Position numbers and translations under genes: made by a program. Below the pieces are notes generated by a model. It saw only the letters and a program-made list of their open reading frames with translations, was not told where the DNA came from and did no database searches. A DNA stretch of 46,638 bases from JBDHTS01 sp044220535 (GTDB lineage Bacteria; Pseudomonadota; Alphaproteobacteria; Micavibrionales; Micavibrionaceae), in contig JBGAQU010000009.1 of assembly GCA_044220535.1 (NCBI GenBank), positions 1 through 46,638 of the forward strand, given 5' to 3'. Below, in pieces: positions 15,311-23,573 of this stretch (positions are counted from its first letter, which is position 1; the number at the start of each line of letters is the position of its first letter).

Positions 15311-16453
15311 TCATCTTCCCCCTCCCTTCAGGGAGAGGGGAAGACAAGCTAGATACTTCTCACCCTGCATCTCAATTAACCGACTGACAGTCCGTTGAAA
15401 CTCAAACCCATGGTCTTGCCCCAGATACAACTGGTCAGCAGGAGCATCCGCCGTCATCACCAGGCGGATATGGTTGTCGTACAGCACATCAATCAGGGTC
15501 ATCAGCCGCTTCGCCTCATTGCGGCGGTCGTAATTCAGGCGCGGCACGCCGTCCAGAAATACGGTGTGGTATTTTTCCGCGATGGCTAAATAATCCGCCG
15601 CGCCCGCCGGACGTTCACACAATTGCGCGAAGCTGAACCGCGCTACACCTGCCGCTGCCTGCGCCACCTGAATCTCACGCCCCTGCGCATGCAGCACATC
15701 CGCCTGCGCCACAGCACCCAAAGTCAATTTTTCAAATAAATTCGATGCTTTGACACGACTGGCTTCGTTCATGGGTGAAAAATAAACGCCCGTCTCCGCC
15801 ATCGCTTTCATGCGGTAATCGGTCGGCCCGTCCACCTGCACGATCTCCATCCGGTCGCGCACCAGATCGATAAACGGCAGGAACCGGTCGCGCTGCAACC
15901 CGTCTTCATACAATCTGTGCGGCTGCCAGTTCGATGTCATGACGATCGCAAGGCCATGGTCGAACAGAAACGTGAACAGGCGGCTTAAGATCATGGCATC
16001 CGCCACGTTGGTAACGTGAAATTCATCGAAACAAAGAACGCGCACATCTTTCGCGATCTGTTTCGCGATGTCCTGCAGGGCGTGATCGGCGCGATTCTCA
16101 AGCCGGGCACGATTCAGTTCTTCATGAATATCCAGCATAAAGGCATGAAAATGCACGCGCCGCTTCGGCACCGCCACGGCTGCAAAAAACAAATCCATCA
16201 GCATGGATTTTCCGCGCCCGACACCGCCATATAAATAAACGCCGCGGATCGTATCCGCCTTGCGCCCGAAACCAAGAAACCCCTTACGGCGCGGCGCGGC
16301 CAGATTATGATACAGCCTGTCCAGCGCAACCATGCCTTCGCGCTGATACGCATCCGGCGTCAACGCGCCTGACGCGACAGTCTCATCGAAAATCTCAAGC
16401 GGACTTTGCGGCACGTTTTTCGGCAAAGCGGACGGAGAGGATGGAAAGCTCAT
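15311..16453 (-). CDS. zapE: AFG1-like ATPase, cell division protein ZapE
   Basis: ZapE is an AFG1-family P-loop ATPase that affects Z-ring stability in bacteria. The 380-residue protein has Walker A GGVGRGKS (76-83) and Walker B CFDEFHV (141-147), then the sensor-1-like MTSNWQP and the family patterns LYEDGLQRDRFLPFID and DYR. The ATG at 16453 (MSFPSS) is chosen because it gives the family N-terminus; it lies inside the 3' end of tatC (59-base overlap). The last residues (LPLSLKGGGR) are encoded by a palindromic repeat at 15314-15344, so the native C-terminus may have been replaced. Confidence 0.9.
   Translation of the reverse strand: MSFPSSPSALPKNVPQSPLEIFDETVASGALTPDAYQREGMVALDRLYHNLAAPRRKGFLGFGRKADTIRGVYLYGGVGRGKSMLMDLFFAAVAVPKRRVHFHAFMLDIHEELNRARLENRADHALQDIAKQIAKDVRVLCFDEFHVTNVADAMILSRLFTFLFDHGLAIVMTSNWQPHRLYEDGLQRDRFLPFIDLVRDRMEIVQVDGPTDYRMKAMAETGVYFSPMNEASRVKASNLFEKLTLGAVAQADVLHAQGREIQVAQAAAGVARFSFAQLCERPAGAADYLAIAEKYHTVFLDGVPRLNYDRRNEAKRLMTLIDVLYDNHIRLVMTADAPADQLYLGQDHGFEFQRTVSRLIEMQGEKYLACLPLSLKGGGR
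15314..15344. repeat. palindromic repeat, family 2, inside the zapE 3' end
   Basis: Left arm 15314-15327 and right arm 15330-15344 are complementary apart from one extra base. The core CCCTC...GAGGG resembles the element at 39284-39315 after dcd. It supplies the final codons of zapE. Confidence 0.6.
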
Positions 16454-17171
16454 ACAGCACCAGAAGCGGAAAGGCGAGCGCACATTGACTAAAGACGTCA
16501 GGCGGCGTCATGACAGCCGCCACAGAGAATATGATCACGATGGCGTATTTGCGCTTGGAGGACAAGGTCTTTGCACTGATCAACCCCGCCCGGCCCAATA
16601 ACGTCAGCAGCACCGGCATCTGGTAACAAATCCCGAACGCGAAAATCAGCGACATGACAAGGTCGAGATATTCCCCGACTTTCGCCTCAAGCTGAATCGG
16701 CAAAACCGTTTCCGCGCCTGTACTCTGAAACCCTAAGAAAAATTTCCATGCCGTTGGCATTACAAGATAATAGACGGTTGCGGCGCCTGCCAAAAACAGG
16801 ACTGGCGTTGCAAACAAAAACGGCAGGAACGCGCCACGTTCGCTTCTATAAAGCCCTGGCGCCACGAATTTCCACAGCTGCATCGCCAAAATTGGAAACG
16901 ATATGAAGGCACCCGCGAACAATGCAATTTTAATGTAAGTAAAAAACGCTTCCGTCAGGCCGGTATAAATCAGCCTTTGCGTGCTGCCTGGCCCCATCGC
17001 ATGCGCCAGCGGCTCGATCAGGAAACCGAAAATCGCCTCGACATGGAAGTAACAGAAGATGGATGCCGCGCCCAGCGCCAGAAACGACCACATTAACCGC
17101 TTGCGCAATTCCGCGATATGCTCGATGAGCGGGCGATGTGTGTTATCGATAGGGTCGGACGCTTCGGTCAC
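16395..17171 (-). CDS. tatC: Sec-independent protein translocase TatC
   Basis: TatC is the polytopic core of the twin-arginine translocon and binds the RR signal. The 258-residue protein has about six membrane segments. It begins with IDNTHRPLIEHIAELRKRL, the cytoplasmic HxxELR motif that contacts signal peptides, and has F-P-rich loops (FISFPILAMQLWKFVAPGLY) typical of TatC, followed by the DVFSQCALAFPLLVLYELS end region. The start overlaps the tatB stop by 4 bases (ATGA). Confidence 0.96.
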   Translation of the reverse strand: MTEASDPIDNTHRPLIEHIAELRKRLMWSFLALGAASIFCYFHVEAIFGFLIEPLAHAMGPGSTQRLIYTGLTEAFFTYIKIALFAGAFISFPILAMQLWKFVAPGLYRSERGAFLPFLFATPVLFLAGAATVYYLVMPTAWKFFLGFQSTGAETVLPIQLEAKVGEYLDLVMSLIFAFGICYQMPVLLTLLGRAGLISAKTLSSKRKYAIVIIFSVAAVMTPPDVFSQCALAFPLLVLYELSILSVRFAEKRAAKSA

Positions 17172-17464
17172 GCTTCCCCCTTTTTATCGTCAGACTGAAG
17201 GGACGGCAGGCTGGCGACATAGGATTCATCCTCCGCCTCTTCATCGAACGCTTCCGTGCCGGATTTCAAATTTTTATGCAGATCGTGCAATTCGCTTTCG
17301 CGCATAAAGTCTTCAAACTGCCGCGACAGCGCGAATTTCATGTATTGCAGGCGGCGTACGCCCTGACCCAGGCTGCGCATCACCTGCGGCAATTCCTTTG
17401 GTCCGATGGCCACGACAGCCACCACACCGATCAACAGGAGTTCCGACCAGCCGATATCGAACAT
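17168..17464 (-). CDS. tatB: Sec-independent protein translocase TatB
   Basis: TatB is a single-span protein that pairs with TatC as receptor. The 98-residue product starts MFDIGWSELLLIGVVAVVAIGPKELP, written here in two parts: the helix at about 5-21 and the conserved GPKELP hinge (about 21-26). An amphipathic helix and an acidic C-terminal tail follow. It is 9 bases downstream of tatA and overlaps tatC by 4 bases. Confidence 0.95.
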   Translation of the reverse strand: MFDIGWSELLLIGVVAVVAIGPKELPQVMRSLGQGVRRLQYMKFALSRQFEDFMRESELHDLHKNLKSGTEAFDEEAEDESYVASLPSLQSDDKKGEA

Positions 17465-17473
17465 GGCAAAGCC

Positions 17474-17656
17474 TTATACGTCGATATGGTCTTCTTTTTT
17501 GGGAAGGGCTTTTTTATCGTCTTCGTCTTTAAGCCCGTGCTTGAAGCTTTTGATTCCCTTGGCAAGATCTTCCATCACCTTTGGGAAACGGTTCGCCCCG
17601 AAAAGCACGAAGACCAGCAACAGGATAACAAGAATATGGGGAAAGCTCAGGCCCAT
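17474..17656 (-). CDS. tatA: Sec-independent protein translocase TatA
   Basis: TatA forms the oligomeric pore-like part of the Tat system. The 60-residue protein has one membrane helix (about 5-18), the conserved FGANRFPKVMEDLAKGIKSF hinge and amphipathic helix (19-38), and a charged tail. It overlaps the end of scpB by 10 bases. The order tatA-tatB-tatC after scpB is standard in alphaproteobacteria. Confidence 0.95.
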   Translation of the reverse strand: MGLSFPHILVILLLVFVLFGANRFPKVMEDLAKGIKSFKHGLKDEDDKKALPKKEDHIDV

Positions 17657-18363
17657 GCGGCAGTCTCCTCGGGTTGATCTTCGGCAATGGTTTCGGACAG
17701 CTCATCCTCAACCTCGTCCTCTTCATACGCCTGTTCATCGGAGGAGGCAATCTCCGTCTCCTCAAACAGATCACGCGTGCCCGGAATGGCGTCGATGGCC
17801 GGGCGGCGGTCCAGCAGGCCGGAGACTTTCATCTCATCCAGCCCCGGCAGATCGGTCAGCGCCTCCAGCCCAAACTGGTCCAGGAAAGACGTCGTCGTCA
17901 CCCAGGTCAGCGGCCGCCCCGGCGCTTCGCGCCTGCGGCCCGGCTTCACCCAGCTGCATTCCATCAGCACATCAATCGTGCCCTTGCTGGTCGCGACGCC
18001 CCGGATATTCTCAATCTCCGCCCGCGTCACCGGCTGGTGATAGGCAATAATGGACAATGTCTCCATTGCGGCACGAGACAGTTTGCGCTGCACTTCCTTT
18101 TCCATCTGCAACGCATCGGCCAGGTCGGCCGCCGTACGGAATGCCCAGCTGCCATCCAGCTCCACCAGAACGACACCGCGATCCGCATATTCAGCCTGCA
18201 GCGCCATCAGCAACCCGCCGACATCGGCATTGTCTGGCATGCGCTCGCGGATCGCCTGCGTCGACAACGGCTCAGCCGTCGCGAACAAAATAGCTTCCAG
18301 CAGACGAAGGCCGGGATTTCGTGATAATTGCTCTTGTTCTTCTGACATGCGTTCTTCTGCCAT
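17647..18363 (-). CDS. scpB: segregation and condensation protein B
   Basis: ScpB is a winged-helix protein that joins ScpA and Smc in the condensin complex. The 238-residue product has LRLLEAILFATAEPL at the start (about 19-33), WAFRTAADLA, LSRAAMETLSIIAYHQPVTR (about 94-113) and GRPLTWVTTTSFLDQFGLE, all typical. An acidic tail of about 45 residues extends beyond the usual domain. It is separated from scpA by an inserted GNAT gene. Confidence 0.94.
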   Translation of the reverse strand: MAEERMSEEQEQLSRNPGLRLLEAILFATAEPLSTQAIRERMPDNADVGGLLMALQAEYADRGVVLVELDGSWAFRTAADLADALQMEKEVQRKLSRAAMETLSIIAYHQPVTRAEIENIRGVATSKGTIDVLMECSWVKPGRRREAPGRPLTWVTTTSFLDQFGLEALTDLPGLDEMKVSGLLDRRPAIDAIPGTRDLFEETEIASSDEQAYEEDEVEDELSETIAEDQPEETAAWA

Positions 18364-18371
18364 GCTTTATC

Positions 18372-18911
18372 CTAGTTCGGAACTGGTTTCAGATTTTTTA
18401 CGAGCCATAATACAAGATCGTCATCAAGCTTAACCAAGCTTCCAGGTTTGGCTATTTCAGAAGAAGAACCAGCAGTAATACCATTACCGTCTGGCACGTA
18501 TCCAAGCTTGTAATACAGTTGCTGTGCTGGGCCGTAATCTTTATACAAGCCTACTCCTAGTCCAATTTTATCATGGCCGGTTTGCAATGCTTTATCTTCA
18601 AACTCTTTTATTATTTGTGTAGCAATGCCTTTGCCTCTCCAATTTTCGGAAACGACGACATCGCTAATTTCTGGAATATTTGAAGCATTAAAAAATGCAT
18701 ATTTGGGAGAAAAGATTAGAGAGCCGTAACCTACAGGCTTGCCGTCGCTAACAGCTATATAAACAAAACGCTTTCCTTGTCGATGCTCTTCAAGATAATT
18801 TTTCCACTTATCTTCATCTCCATGCCAAGCCATCCCTCCCGCAGTTTCAGAAATGGATTTTACATGAGACTCGTTCAAAGCTTCAAAACCAACTTTTTTA
18901 AATGCAGTCAT
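18372..18911 (-). CDS. GNAT-family N-acetyltransferase inserted between scpA and scpB
   Basis: A 179-residue acetyl-CoA-dependent transferase. GNAT motif A is visible as ISDVVVSENWRGKGIATQII (about residues 84-103), with the R-x-x-G-x-G/A pyrophosphate loop, followed by a conserved GLGVGLYKDYGPAQQLYYKL region (motif B, about 120-139). The substrate is unknown. The gene is plainly more AT-rich than scpA and scpB on either side, suggesting acquisition. Its ATG shares a base with the scpA stop (TAATG) and it ends 8 bases before scpB, so it is embedded in the operon without breaking it. Confidence 0.88.
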   Translation of the reverse strand: MTAFKKVGFEALNESHVKSISETAGGMAWHGDEDKWKNYLEEHRQGKRFVYIAVSDGKPVGYGSLIFSPKYAFFNASNIPEISDVVVSENWRGKGIATQIIKEFEDKALQTGHDKIGLGVGLYKDYGPAQQLYYKLGYVPDGNGITAGSSSEIAKPGSLVKLDDDLVLWLVKNLKPVPN

Positions 18912-19723
18912 TATACATCACCCATCGCCCGTAAATAGATCGGCCTGAATAGCCCGTCCTGCTTGATCTCGATCTTGCCCTGCTTCGCCAGCTCAAGCCC
19001 TGCCGTCAGCATAGAAGCGAGGGACGAACGTATATAAAGTCTATCCTTGCTGCTGTCAGGCAGGAAGCTATGCAACGTTGTCCACACGCTGAACGGCCCC
19101 TTGCGCGGCAACTTGCCCAGCATTTTGGTCAGGCGTTCCATCGCCGTATCCAGACTCATTAAATGGAACACCGGCAATTCGTAATTGCTGTCGTTCCTGC
19201 GCTTGTCGATATCGCCATAGGCGCGCAGCAGTTCGATCAGCGACGCATCAAAAATCGTATGCGTTTTTGTCTTTAAGCCTTCCGGCATGCCGCGTGGAAA
19301 AATGCCCTGCCCCAGCTGCGGCAGGCCGAACAGGTTTTCCGACGCCAGACGAATGGCTTCCAGACGGCGCAGCTGGAATTGCAGCGCTTCGGCAATCGTT
19401 GCGGCATCCGGCTCCTCATCATTCTCCTGCCTGGGCAGCAGCAAACGGGATTTCAGATAGGCGAGCCACGCCGCCATCACCAGATATTCCGCCGCCAGCT
19501 CCAGCTGCAATTCCTTGGCGCGGTCGACGAAGTCCAGATATTGCCGCGCCAGCTGCAGGATGGAGATTTTGGACAGGTCGACCTTCTGGTCCCGCGCCAT
19601 GGTCAGCAGGACGTCGATCGGCCCCTCGAACCCGTCAATGTTCAGAAGCAATGAATCCGCATCGTGCTCGCCTTCCGGCACGGCACGTGGTGGATCTTCC
19701 TGAAATTCGGCGGCTGCCTGCAT
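18911..19723 (-). CDS. scpA: segregation and condensation protein A
   Basis: ScpA is the kleisin of the Smc-ScpAB condensin. The 270-residue protein contains the family start LNIDGFEGPIDVLLTMARDQ (about 27-46), KVDLSKISILQLARQYLDFV, and the YLVMAAWLAYLKSRLLLP helix (about 85-102). The C-terminal winged-helix part has FLALLEL-like spacing as SLASMLTAGLELAKQGKIEI (about 234-253). It follows nagZ by 4 bases. Confidence 0.95.
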   Translation of the reverse strand: MQAAAEFQEDPPRAVPEGEHDADSLLLNIDGFEGPIDVLLTMARDQKVDLSKISILQLARQYLDFVDRAKELQLELAAEYLVMAAWLAYLKSRLLLPRQENDEEPDAATIAEALQFQLRRLEAIRLASENLFGLPQLGQGIFPRGMPEGLKTKTHTIFDASLIELLRAYGDIDKRRNDSNYELPVFHLMSLDTAMERLTKMLGKLPRKGPFSVWTTLHSFLPDSSKDRLYIRSSLASMLTAGLELAKQGKIEIKQDGLFRPIYLRAMGDV

Positions 19724-19727
19724 CTCT

Positions 19728-20750
19728 CTATACGTCCATAAACCAGGAAACTGAGCGGTTATAGCGCGTTACGGCCTCTTTTGTCATCTTTTGCGCGCGT
19801 TTCACGACGCTTTCCATTTCGTCCATTTTGCCGTTGCAATGCAGGGCCACATCGCACCCGGCCCGCAACACCTGCTGCGCCCGCTGACCCGCATCGCCAA
19901 TGACCGATAAAGCACCCATACAGATATCATCGCTAAGAAGCAAGCCATTGAATTTCAATGTTTTTCTTATCACATCATGAATCACCTTCCGGGAACACGA
20001 CGCCGGAAAGGACTCATCGATCTTGTCATAGACGATATGCGCGACCATACCCCACAACGCCTGGGCAAAGGCCTGATGAAGCACAAAATCGAACGGCTTG
20101 AAATCATCCTGTAATTGATCCAGGGTCGCGGGAACGACCGGCAGGTCATAATGGCTGTCCGAGACCGCCCGCCCCTGCCCCGGCAGATGCTTGATCACCG
20201 GCACGATACCGCTGGCATATAAAGCCTCGCACGCCTTCGCGCCCAGCTGCCCCGCAATATCCGGATCGGAACTATAGGCACGGTCGCCGATAGCCTGATG
20301 CGTATCCTGATGCAGGATATCCAGCACAGGCAGGCAATTCACATTAATCCCAATATCCGTGAGTTCCCGGCTGACAACATCAAGGCTGGATTTCAGATCT
20401 GAAGCCGATTGCTGCGGATTGTTCAGCCAATGATCGCCATAGGTTTTCGCCGCCGGCATCTCCGACCAGTGCGGCGGCTTCAGGCGGCGGACCCGCCCGC
20501 CTTCCTGATCGATCAGAACCGGTACCTCACGCCCGAGTGTTTTTTTAAGATCATCCGTAAGCGCCTTGACCTGCGCCGGATCCTGGCAGTTACGCGCAAA
20601 CAGAATAAAACCGAGCGGATTGGATTCCTTGAAAAAATCACGCTCCGCTTTTTCAAGCACCGTTCCGGCGATGCCGAAAATCACAGGCAGAGGCGGATGC
20701 TTCTCATCAATCAGGGACAACAAGGCAGGACCCCGGTTTCTTCGCGGCAA
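19728..20750 (-). CDS. nagZ: beta-N-acetylhexosaminidase (GH3)
   Basis: NagZ removes GlcNAc from cytosolic anhydro-muropeptides during peptidoglycan recycling. The 340-residue protein has GFILFARNC, VLIDQEGGRVRRLKPPHW (family DQEGGRV-RL), GINVNCLPVLD and KHLPGQGRAVSDSHYDLP (about 192-209). The KH and DSH residues, including the general acid/base His, are kept. The usual PGHG is PGQG here. Its 5' end overlaps the SPOR gene by 44 bases from the ATG at 20750; a start at the TTG near 20723 is possible and would reduce the overlap. Confidence 0.92.
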   Translation of the reverse strand: MPRRNRGPALLSLIDEKHPPLPVIFGIAGTVLEKAERDFFKESNPLGFILFARNCQDPAQVKALTDDLKKTLGREVPVLIDQEGGRVRRLKPPHWSEMPAAKTYGDHWLNNPQQSASDLKSSLDVVSRELTDIGINVNCLPVLDILHQDTHQAIGDRAYSSDPDIAGQLGAKACEALYASGIVPVIKHLPGQGRAVSDSHYDLPVVPATLDQLQDDFKPFDFVLHQAFAQALWGMVAHIVYDKIDESFPASCSRKVIHDVIRKTLKFNGLLLSDDICMGALSVIGDAGQRAQQVLRAGCDVALHCNGKMDEMESVVKRAQKMTKEAVTRYNRSVSWFMDV

Positions 20751-21606
20751 TCGCCTTGCACAAGGATTTCGCTTTGCCTTCGCTGAACGGTCCGGCCTGG
20801 AGGCGATAGAGTGTCTTGCCGTTCACGCTCGCGCTTTTCACGCGGTAATCGTTCTGGGTTTTCAACTGCTCGGGAAAATCTTTCTGCAGTTTTTTCCAGG
20901 CGGACGCGGCCGCGGATTGCTCCTTGATCGCCGCCAGCTGGATAAAGCGCTGGTCACCGTTCGCCGTTTTTGGCTGCTCGCCCGATGCAGGCTCAACCGC
21001 ACTAACCTTCGCATCGTCCGTTTTTGCGATTTCTTTTGGCGCGGAAATTTCAGGCTTCGTTTCAACGGATTGCGGTTTTACAGGAGTCGCTGCCGCTTCT
21101 TTCCTGATCTGGTCGATCACGCCAATGCCTGAAGATTCGGTTTTTTGCACCGGAGCAGGCTCCGACAAATCCGTGCTCTCCTGCACGGGCTGGCGTGCCT
21201 GCTGATTTTTCGCATCGTCTTTCAGCCCGGCAAACACCTGGTTGCGATCTACCGGCTGTTCGGCGGCGGGCAGCAGGTTCTCAACCTTGCCGCCATCCTC
21301 CCCGCGCATGGAACTGAACACGGTGCTTTCACGATACGGGATATCCATTCCGCCTTCACTGTCCGGCGCGACCTTCACAGGCCCCGCATCCGCGCGTATC
21401 AGCGGCACAGGGCCACCCTCCGGCGCATTGGACCGCGGATAACTGACCCAGACCACTGTAATCAGCAACAGCGCCAGGACCCCGACCGTCACCAGCGCGA
21501 AAATCGGACTGCGCGCCCTTAACCGCCCTTCCGGATCAAGGATATCCGCCACGCGGGAAAAAATCCCGGGTTCATCCTGATTATCAAAGTCATCGAATCG
21601 TTGCAT
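20707..21606 (-). CDS. SPOR domain protein, membrane-anchored
   Basis: A 299-residue protein with a cytoplasmic N-terminus, one membrane helix (about 38-57), a long Pro/Ala/Lys/Glu-rich periplasmic linker, and a C-terminal SPOR domain (about 220-299: RFIQLAAIKEQSAAASAW through YRLQAGPFSEGKAKSLC). SPOR domains bind denuded septal glycan strands, so a role in cell division or envelope remodelling is likely. Upstream of nagZ-scpA-scpB is its usual place in alphaproteobacteria. Weak linker conservation prevents a specific name such as FtsN. Confidence 0.9.
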   Translation of the reverse strand: MQRFDDFDNQDEPGIFSRVADILDPEGRLRARSPIFALVTVGVLALLLITVVWVSYPRSNAPEGGPVPLIRADAGPVKVAPDSEGGMDIPYRESTVFSSMRGEDGGKVENLLPAAEQPVDRNQVFAGLKDDAKNQQARQPVQESTDLSEPAPVQKTESSGIGVIDQIRKEAAATPVKPQSVETKPEISAPKEIAKTDDAKVSAVEPASGEQPKTANGDQRFIQLAAIKEQSAAASAWKKLQKDFPEQLKTQNDYRVKSASVNGKTLYRLQAGPFSEGKAKSLCKAIAAKKPGSCLVVPD

Positions 21607-21617
21607 GGGATAATTCT

Positions 21618-21660
21618 ATGAAAAAACCACCGCTTCGGGCAACCCCTATAAGGTGGTTTA
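21618..21660 (-). terminator. terminator after dgt
   Basis: On the minus strand the arms at 21652-21659 and 21624-21631 form an 8-bp stem (AAACCACC/GGTGGTTT) with a long loop, followed by a T-run. It lies between dgt and the SPOR gene, where argS is usually found. Confidence 0.5.
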
Positions 21661-21677
21661 CGCACAGCAATATGCAA

Positions 21678-22699
21678 TCACCGCATATCGTATAGATCAA
21701 ACAGCCGCTCATGCTCCTTGATCGCGTAACGATCCGTCATGCCCGCGATGTAATCCGCGACCACCCGCGCATGCGCGACCGGATCGGCCAGCCCGCCCGC
21801 TTTTTCAATGCGGCGCTGCCATTCTTCGGGCAGCAGCAGGTATTGCTCCGTAAAGCCGTCATATAAATCCCGCACGATGCGGCTGACCTTGTTCCGCATG
21901 CGCATCACCTGGTGATGGCGGAGATGAAATAATGGTCGGACAGGCCGGGATAGGCCGCGCGTTTTTCTTTCATGATGCGGTCGAGCATCGGGACGTCTTC
22001 AAGGTCTTTCAGCGTGAACAGACCTGCGCGCAGCCCGTCTTCCACATCATGATTGTTATAGGCGATATCGTCGGACAACGCCGCCGCCTGTGCCTCCACC
22101 GACGCAAACGTATCAAGCCGTAGATCCGTTTGTTTCTGAACTGCTGCCAGCGTCACAGGCAAAGTCTTTTTCGTCACCGGCCCGTTATGCTTGACGATCC
22201 CCTCCAGCGTTTCCCAAGTCATGTTCAGACCGGGCCAGCCGGGATATTTCCGCTCCAGCATTGTGACGACGCGCAAGGACTGGTCATTATGATCGAACCC
22301 GCCAACATCCTTCATGCATTCGACCAGCACATCCTCGCCGACATGCGCGAACGGCGTGTGCCCCAGGTCATGCGCCAGCGCCACCGTCTCCGCCAGGTCC
22401 TCATTCACCATCAGCGCCCGCGCCAGAGTCCGCGCGATCTGCGCCACCTCCAGCGTATGCGACAGCCGCGTCCGGAAATGGTCGCCTTCGTGATAAACGA
22501 AAACCTGGGTTTTATATTTCAACCGGCGAAACGCGCTGGAATGAACGATCCGGTCCCGGTCGCGCTGAAACGGCGTTCGATACCGGCTGTCCGGCTCTTC
22601 ATACAGCCGCCCCTTGCTCTGATCCGGCCGGCAGGCATAGGCGGCCAGCGGGAGGGCGCAATAGTTATAGGCAGGCGTATCGGATATGGCTGATTTCAT
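21678..22699 (-). pseudogene. dgt: dGTPase-like triphosphohydrolase, split and internally shortened
   Basis: Dgt-type HD-domain enzymes hydrolyse dNTPs to deoxynucleosides and triphosphate. The first part (22699 to 21905, 264 residues) keeps the whole HD metal site: RLSHTLEVAQIAR (His 81), LAHDLGHTPFAH (His 110, Asp 111) and LSDDIAYNNHD (Asp 210/211). It then stops with TGA just after YFISAITR. A second frame, overlapping by 4 bases (21908 to 21678), carries the C-terminal part: RMRNKVSRIVRDLYDGF and ARVVADYIAGMTDRYA. The two add to 340 residues, but the family is about 380-400, and the helical stretch normally beginning HE..RR.I is missing. This looks like an internal deletion that also shifted frame. 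Activity is uncertain because only the C-terminal portion is affected. Confidence 0.85.
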
Positions 22700-22756
22700 G
22701 ATTTATATTAACGTGATAATTGGTTATCGGCAATCGAGAAGGATAATACACTAATC

Positions 22757-22784
22757 TTGACATGGGATTATATACGGCTAGTCT
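22757..22784 (+). promoter_or_regulatory. promoter of the 251-residue hypothetical
   Basis: TTGACA (22757-22762) is followed after 16 bases by TAGTCT (22779-22784). The ATG lies at 22803 after an AGGGGG Shine-Dalgarno. The -35 is perfect and the -10 is moderate. Confidence 0.5.
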
Positions 22785-22802
22785 GCAAAAAGGGGGCTAA
22801 TA

Positions 22803-23558
22803 ATGCTTAAAGAATTTAATAAAAAAACTTTTTATGGCCGCTTTCAGATCCATGATCATACCTGGGTGCATAATACACTTGGACCACGCGCAGGAGTAAA
22901 ATTAGTGGATATTTCACTTCCCTGCACTAATCCAGATACTGGTTACAGAGAACCTATCAATAATATCGTCCTTGACGCTCCAGTCATTATACCTTTCAAT
23001 CCTTATCAGGACAAAGAAGATAGCGATCTTTTTGCCCTTTATCTGGCACAAAATCTTTTAGACATGATTACCGAATGTACGGCAGGAGAAATGGAACGTA
23101 TCCTGCATGAATGCCATCTTAAAAATTTACCAAATAAATCATTTCTTGAATGCGTGAAGGAAGCTGTGGATTTTCTGCCGCGCACATATCTGCTGGATTC
23201 TATTGCAGAAGACATTCAGTCAATCAACATGATGTTAGAGGAAAAGCATAAAAACCGCATTTCATATAAAAATGATCGCCAGATTGTCGACATGTTTCAA
23301 AAGCTTGTAAAACATGATTTAAGCATACCGCCTAATCAGGAAGCGTCAAAACAAGTGGAGTTTATAAAATATCACAGACTCCCCATCTTAACAGAAATGA
23401 TTTCTACAATCCGTTATTTTCTGGATCAGGATGATGTCGCATCTGGCAGAACACTTAAAAGATCAGAAACGCCTGATTGGTGGTATAACCTCGAAGATTA
23501 CAGGGAACGACTTAGGCAGCAAAACGATAAGGGTCCCGAAAACCCTTCACTGAACTGA
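22803..23558 (+). CDS. hypothetical protein, AT-rich accessory gene
   Basis: A 251-residue soluble protein of unrecognised family. It begins with a basic/aromatic stretch (FYGRFQIHDHTWVHNTLGPR), has a Pro-rich strand region (VIIPFNPYQDKEDSD, about 61-75), and is mostly helical after that. It lacks a signal peptide and membrane helices. The C-terminus is rich in Asp, Arg and Trp (PDWWYNLEDYRERLRQQ). Base composition is clearly more AT-rich than the dgt and nagZ genes. It stands alone between the divergent dgt and the convergent acyltransferase. No function is proposed. Confidence 0.65.
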   Translation: MLKEFNKKTFYGRFQIHDHTWVHNTLGPRAGVKLVDISLPCTNPDTGYREPINNIVLDAPVIIPFNPYQDKEDSDLFALYLAQNLLDMITECTAGEMERILHECHLKNLPNKSFLECVKEAVDFLPRTYLLDSIAEDIQSINMMLEEKHKNRISYKNDRQIVDMFQKLVKHDLSIPPNQEASKQVEFIKYHRLPILTEMISTIRYFLDQDDVASGRTLKRSETPDWWYNLEDYRERLRQQNDKGPENPSLN

Positions 23559-23573
23559 ATTTTCTTTAAAAAT

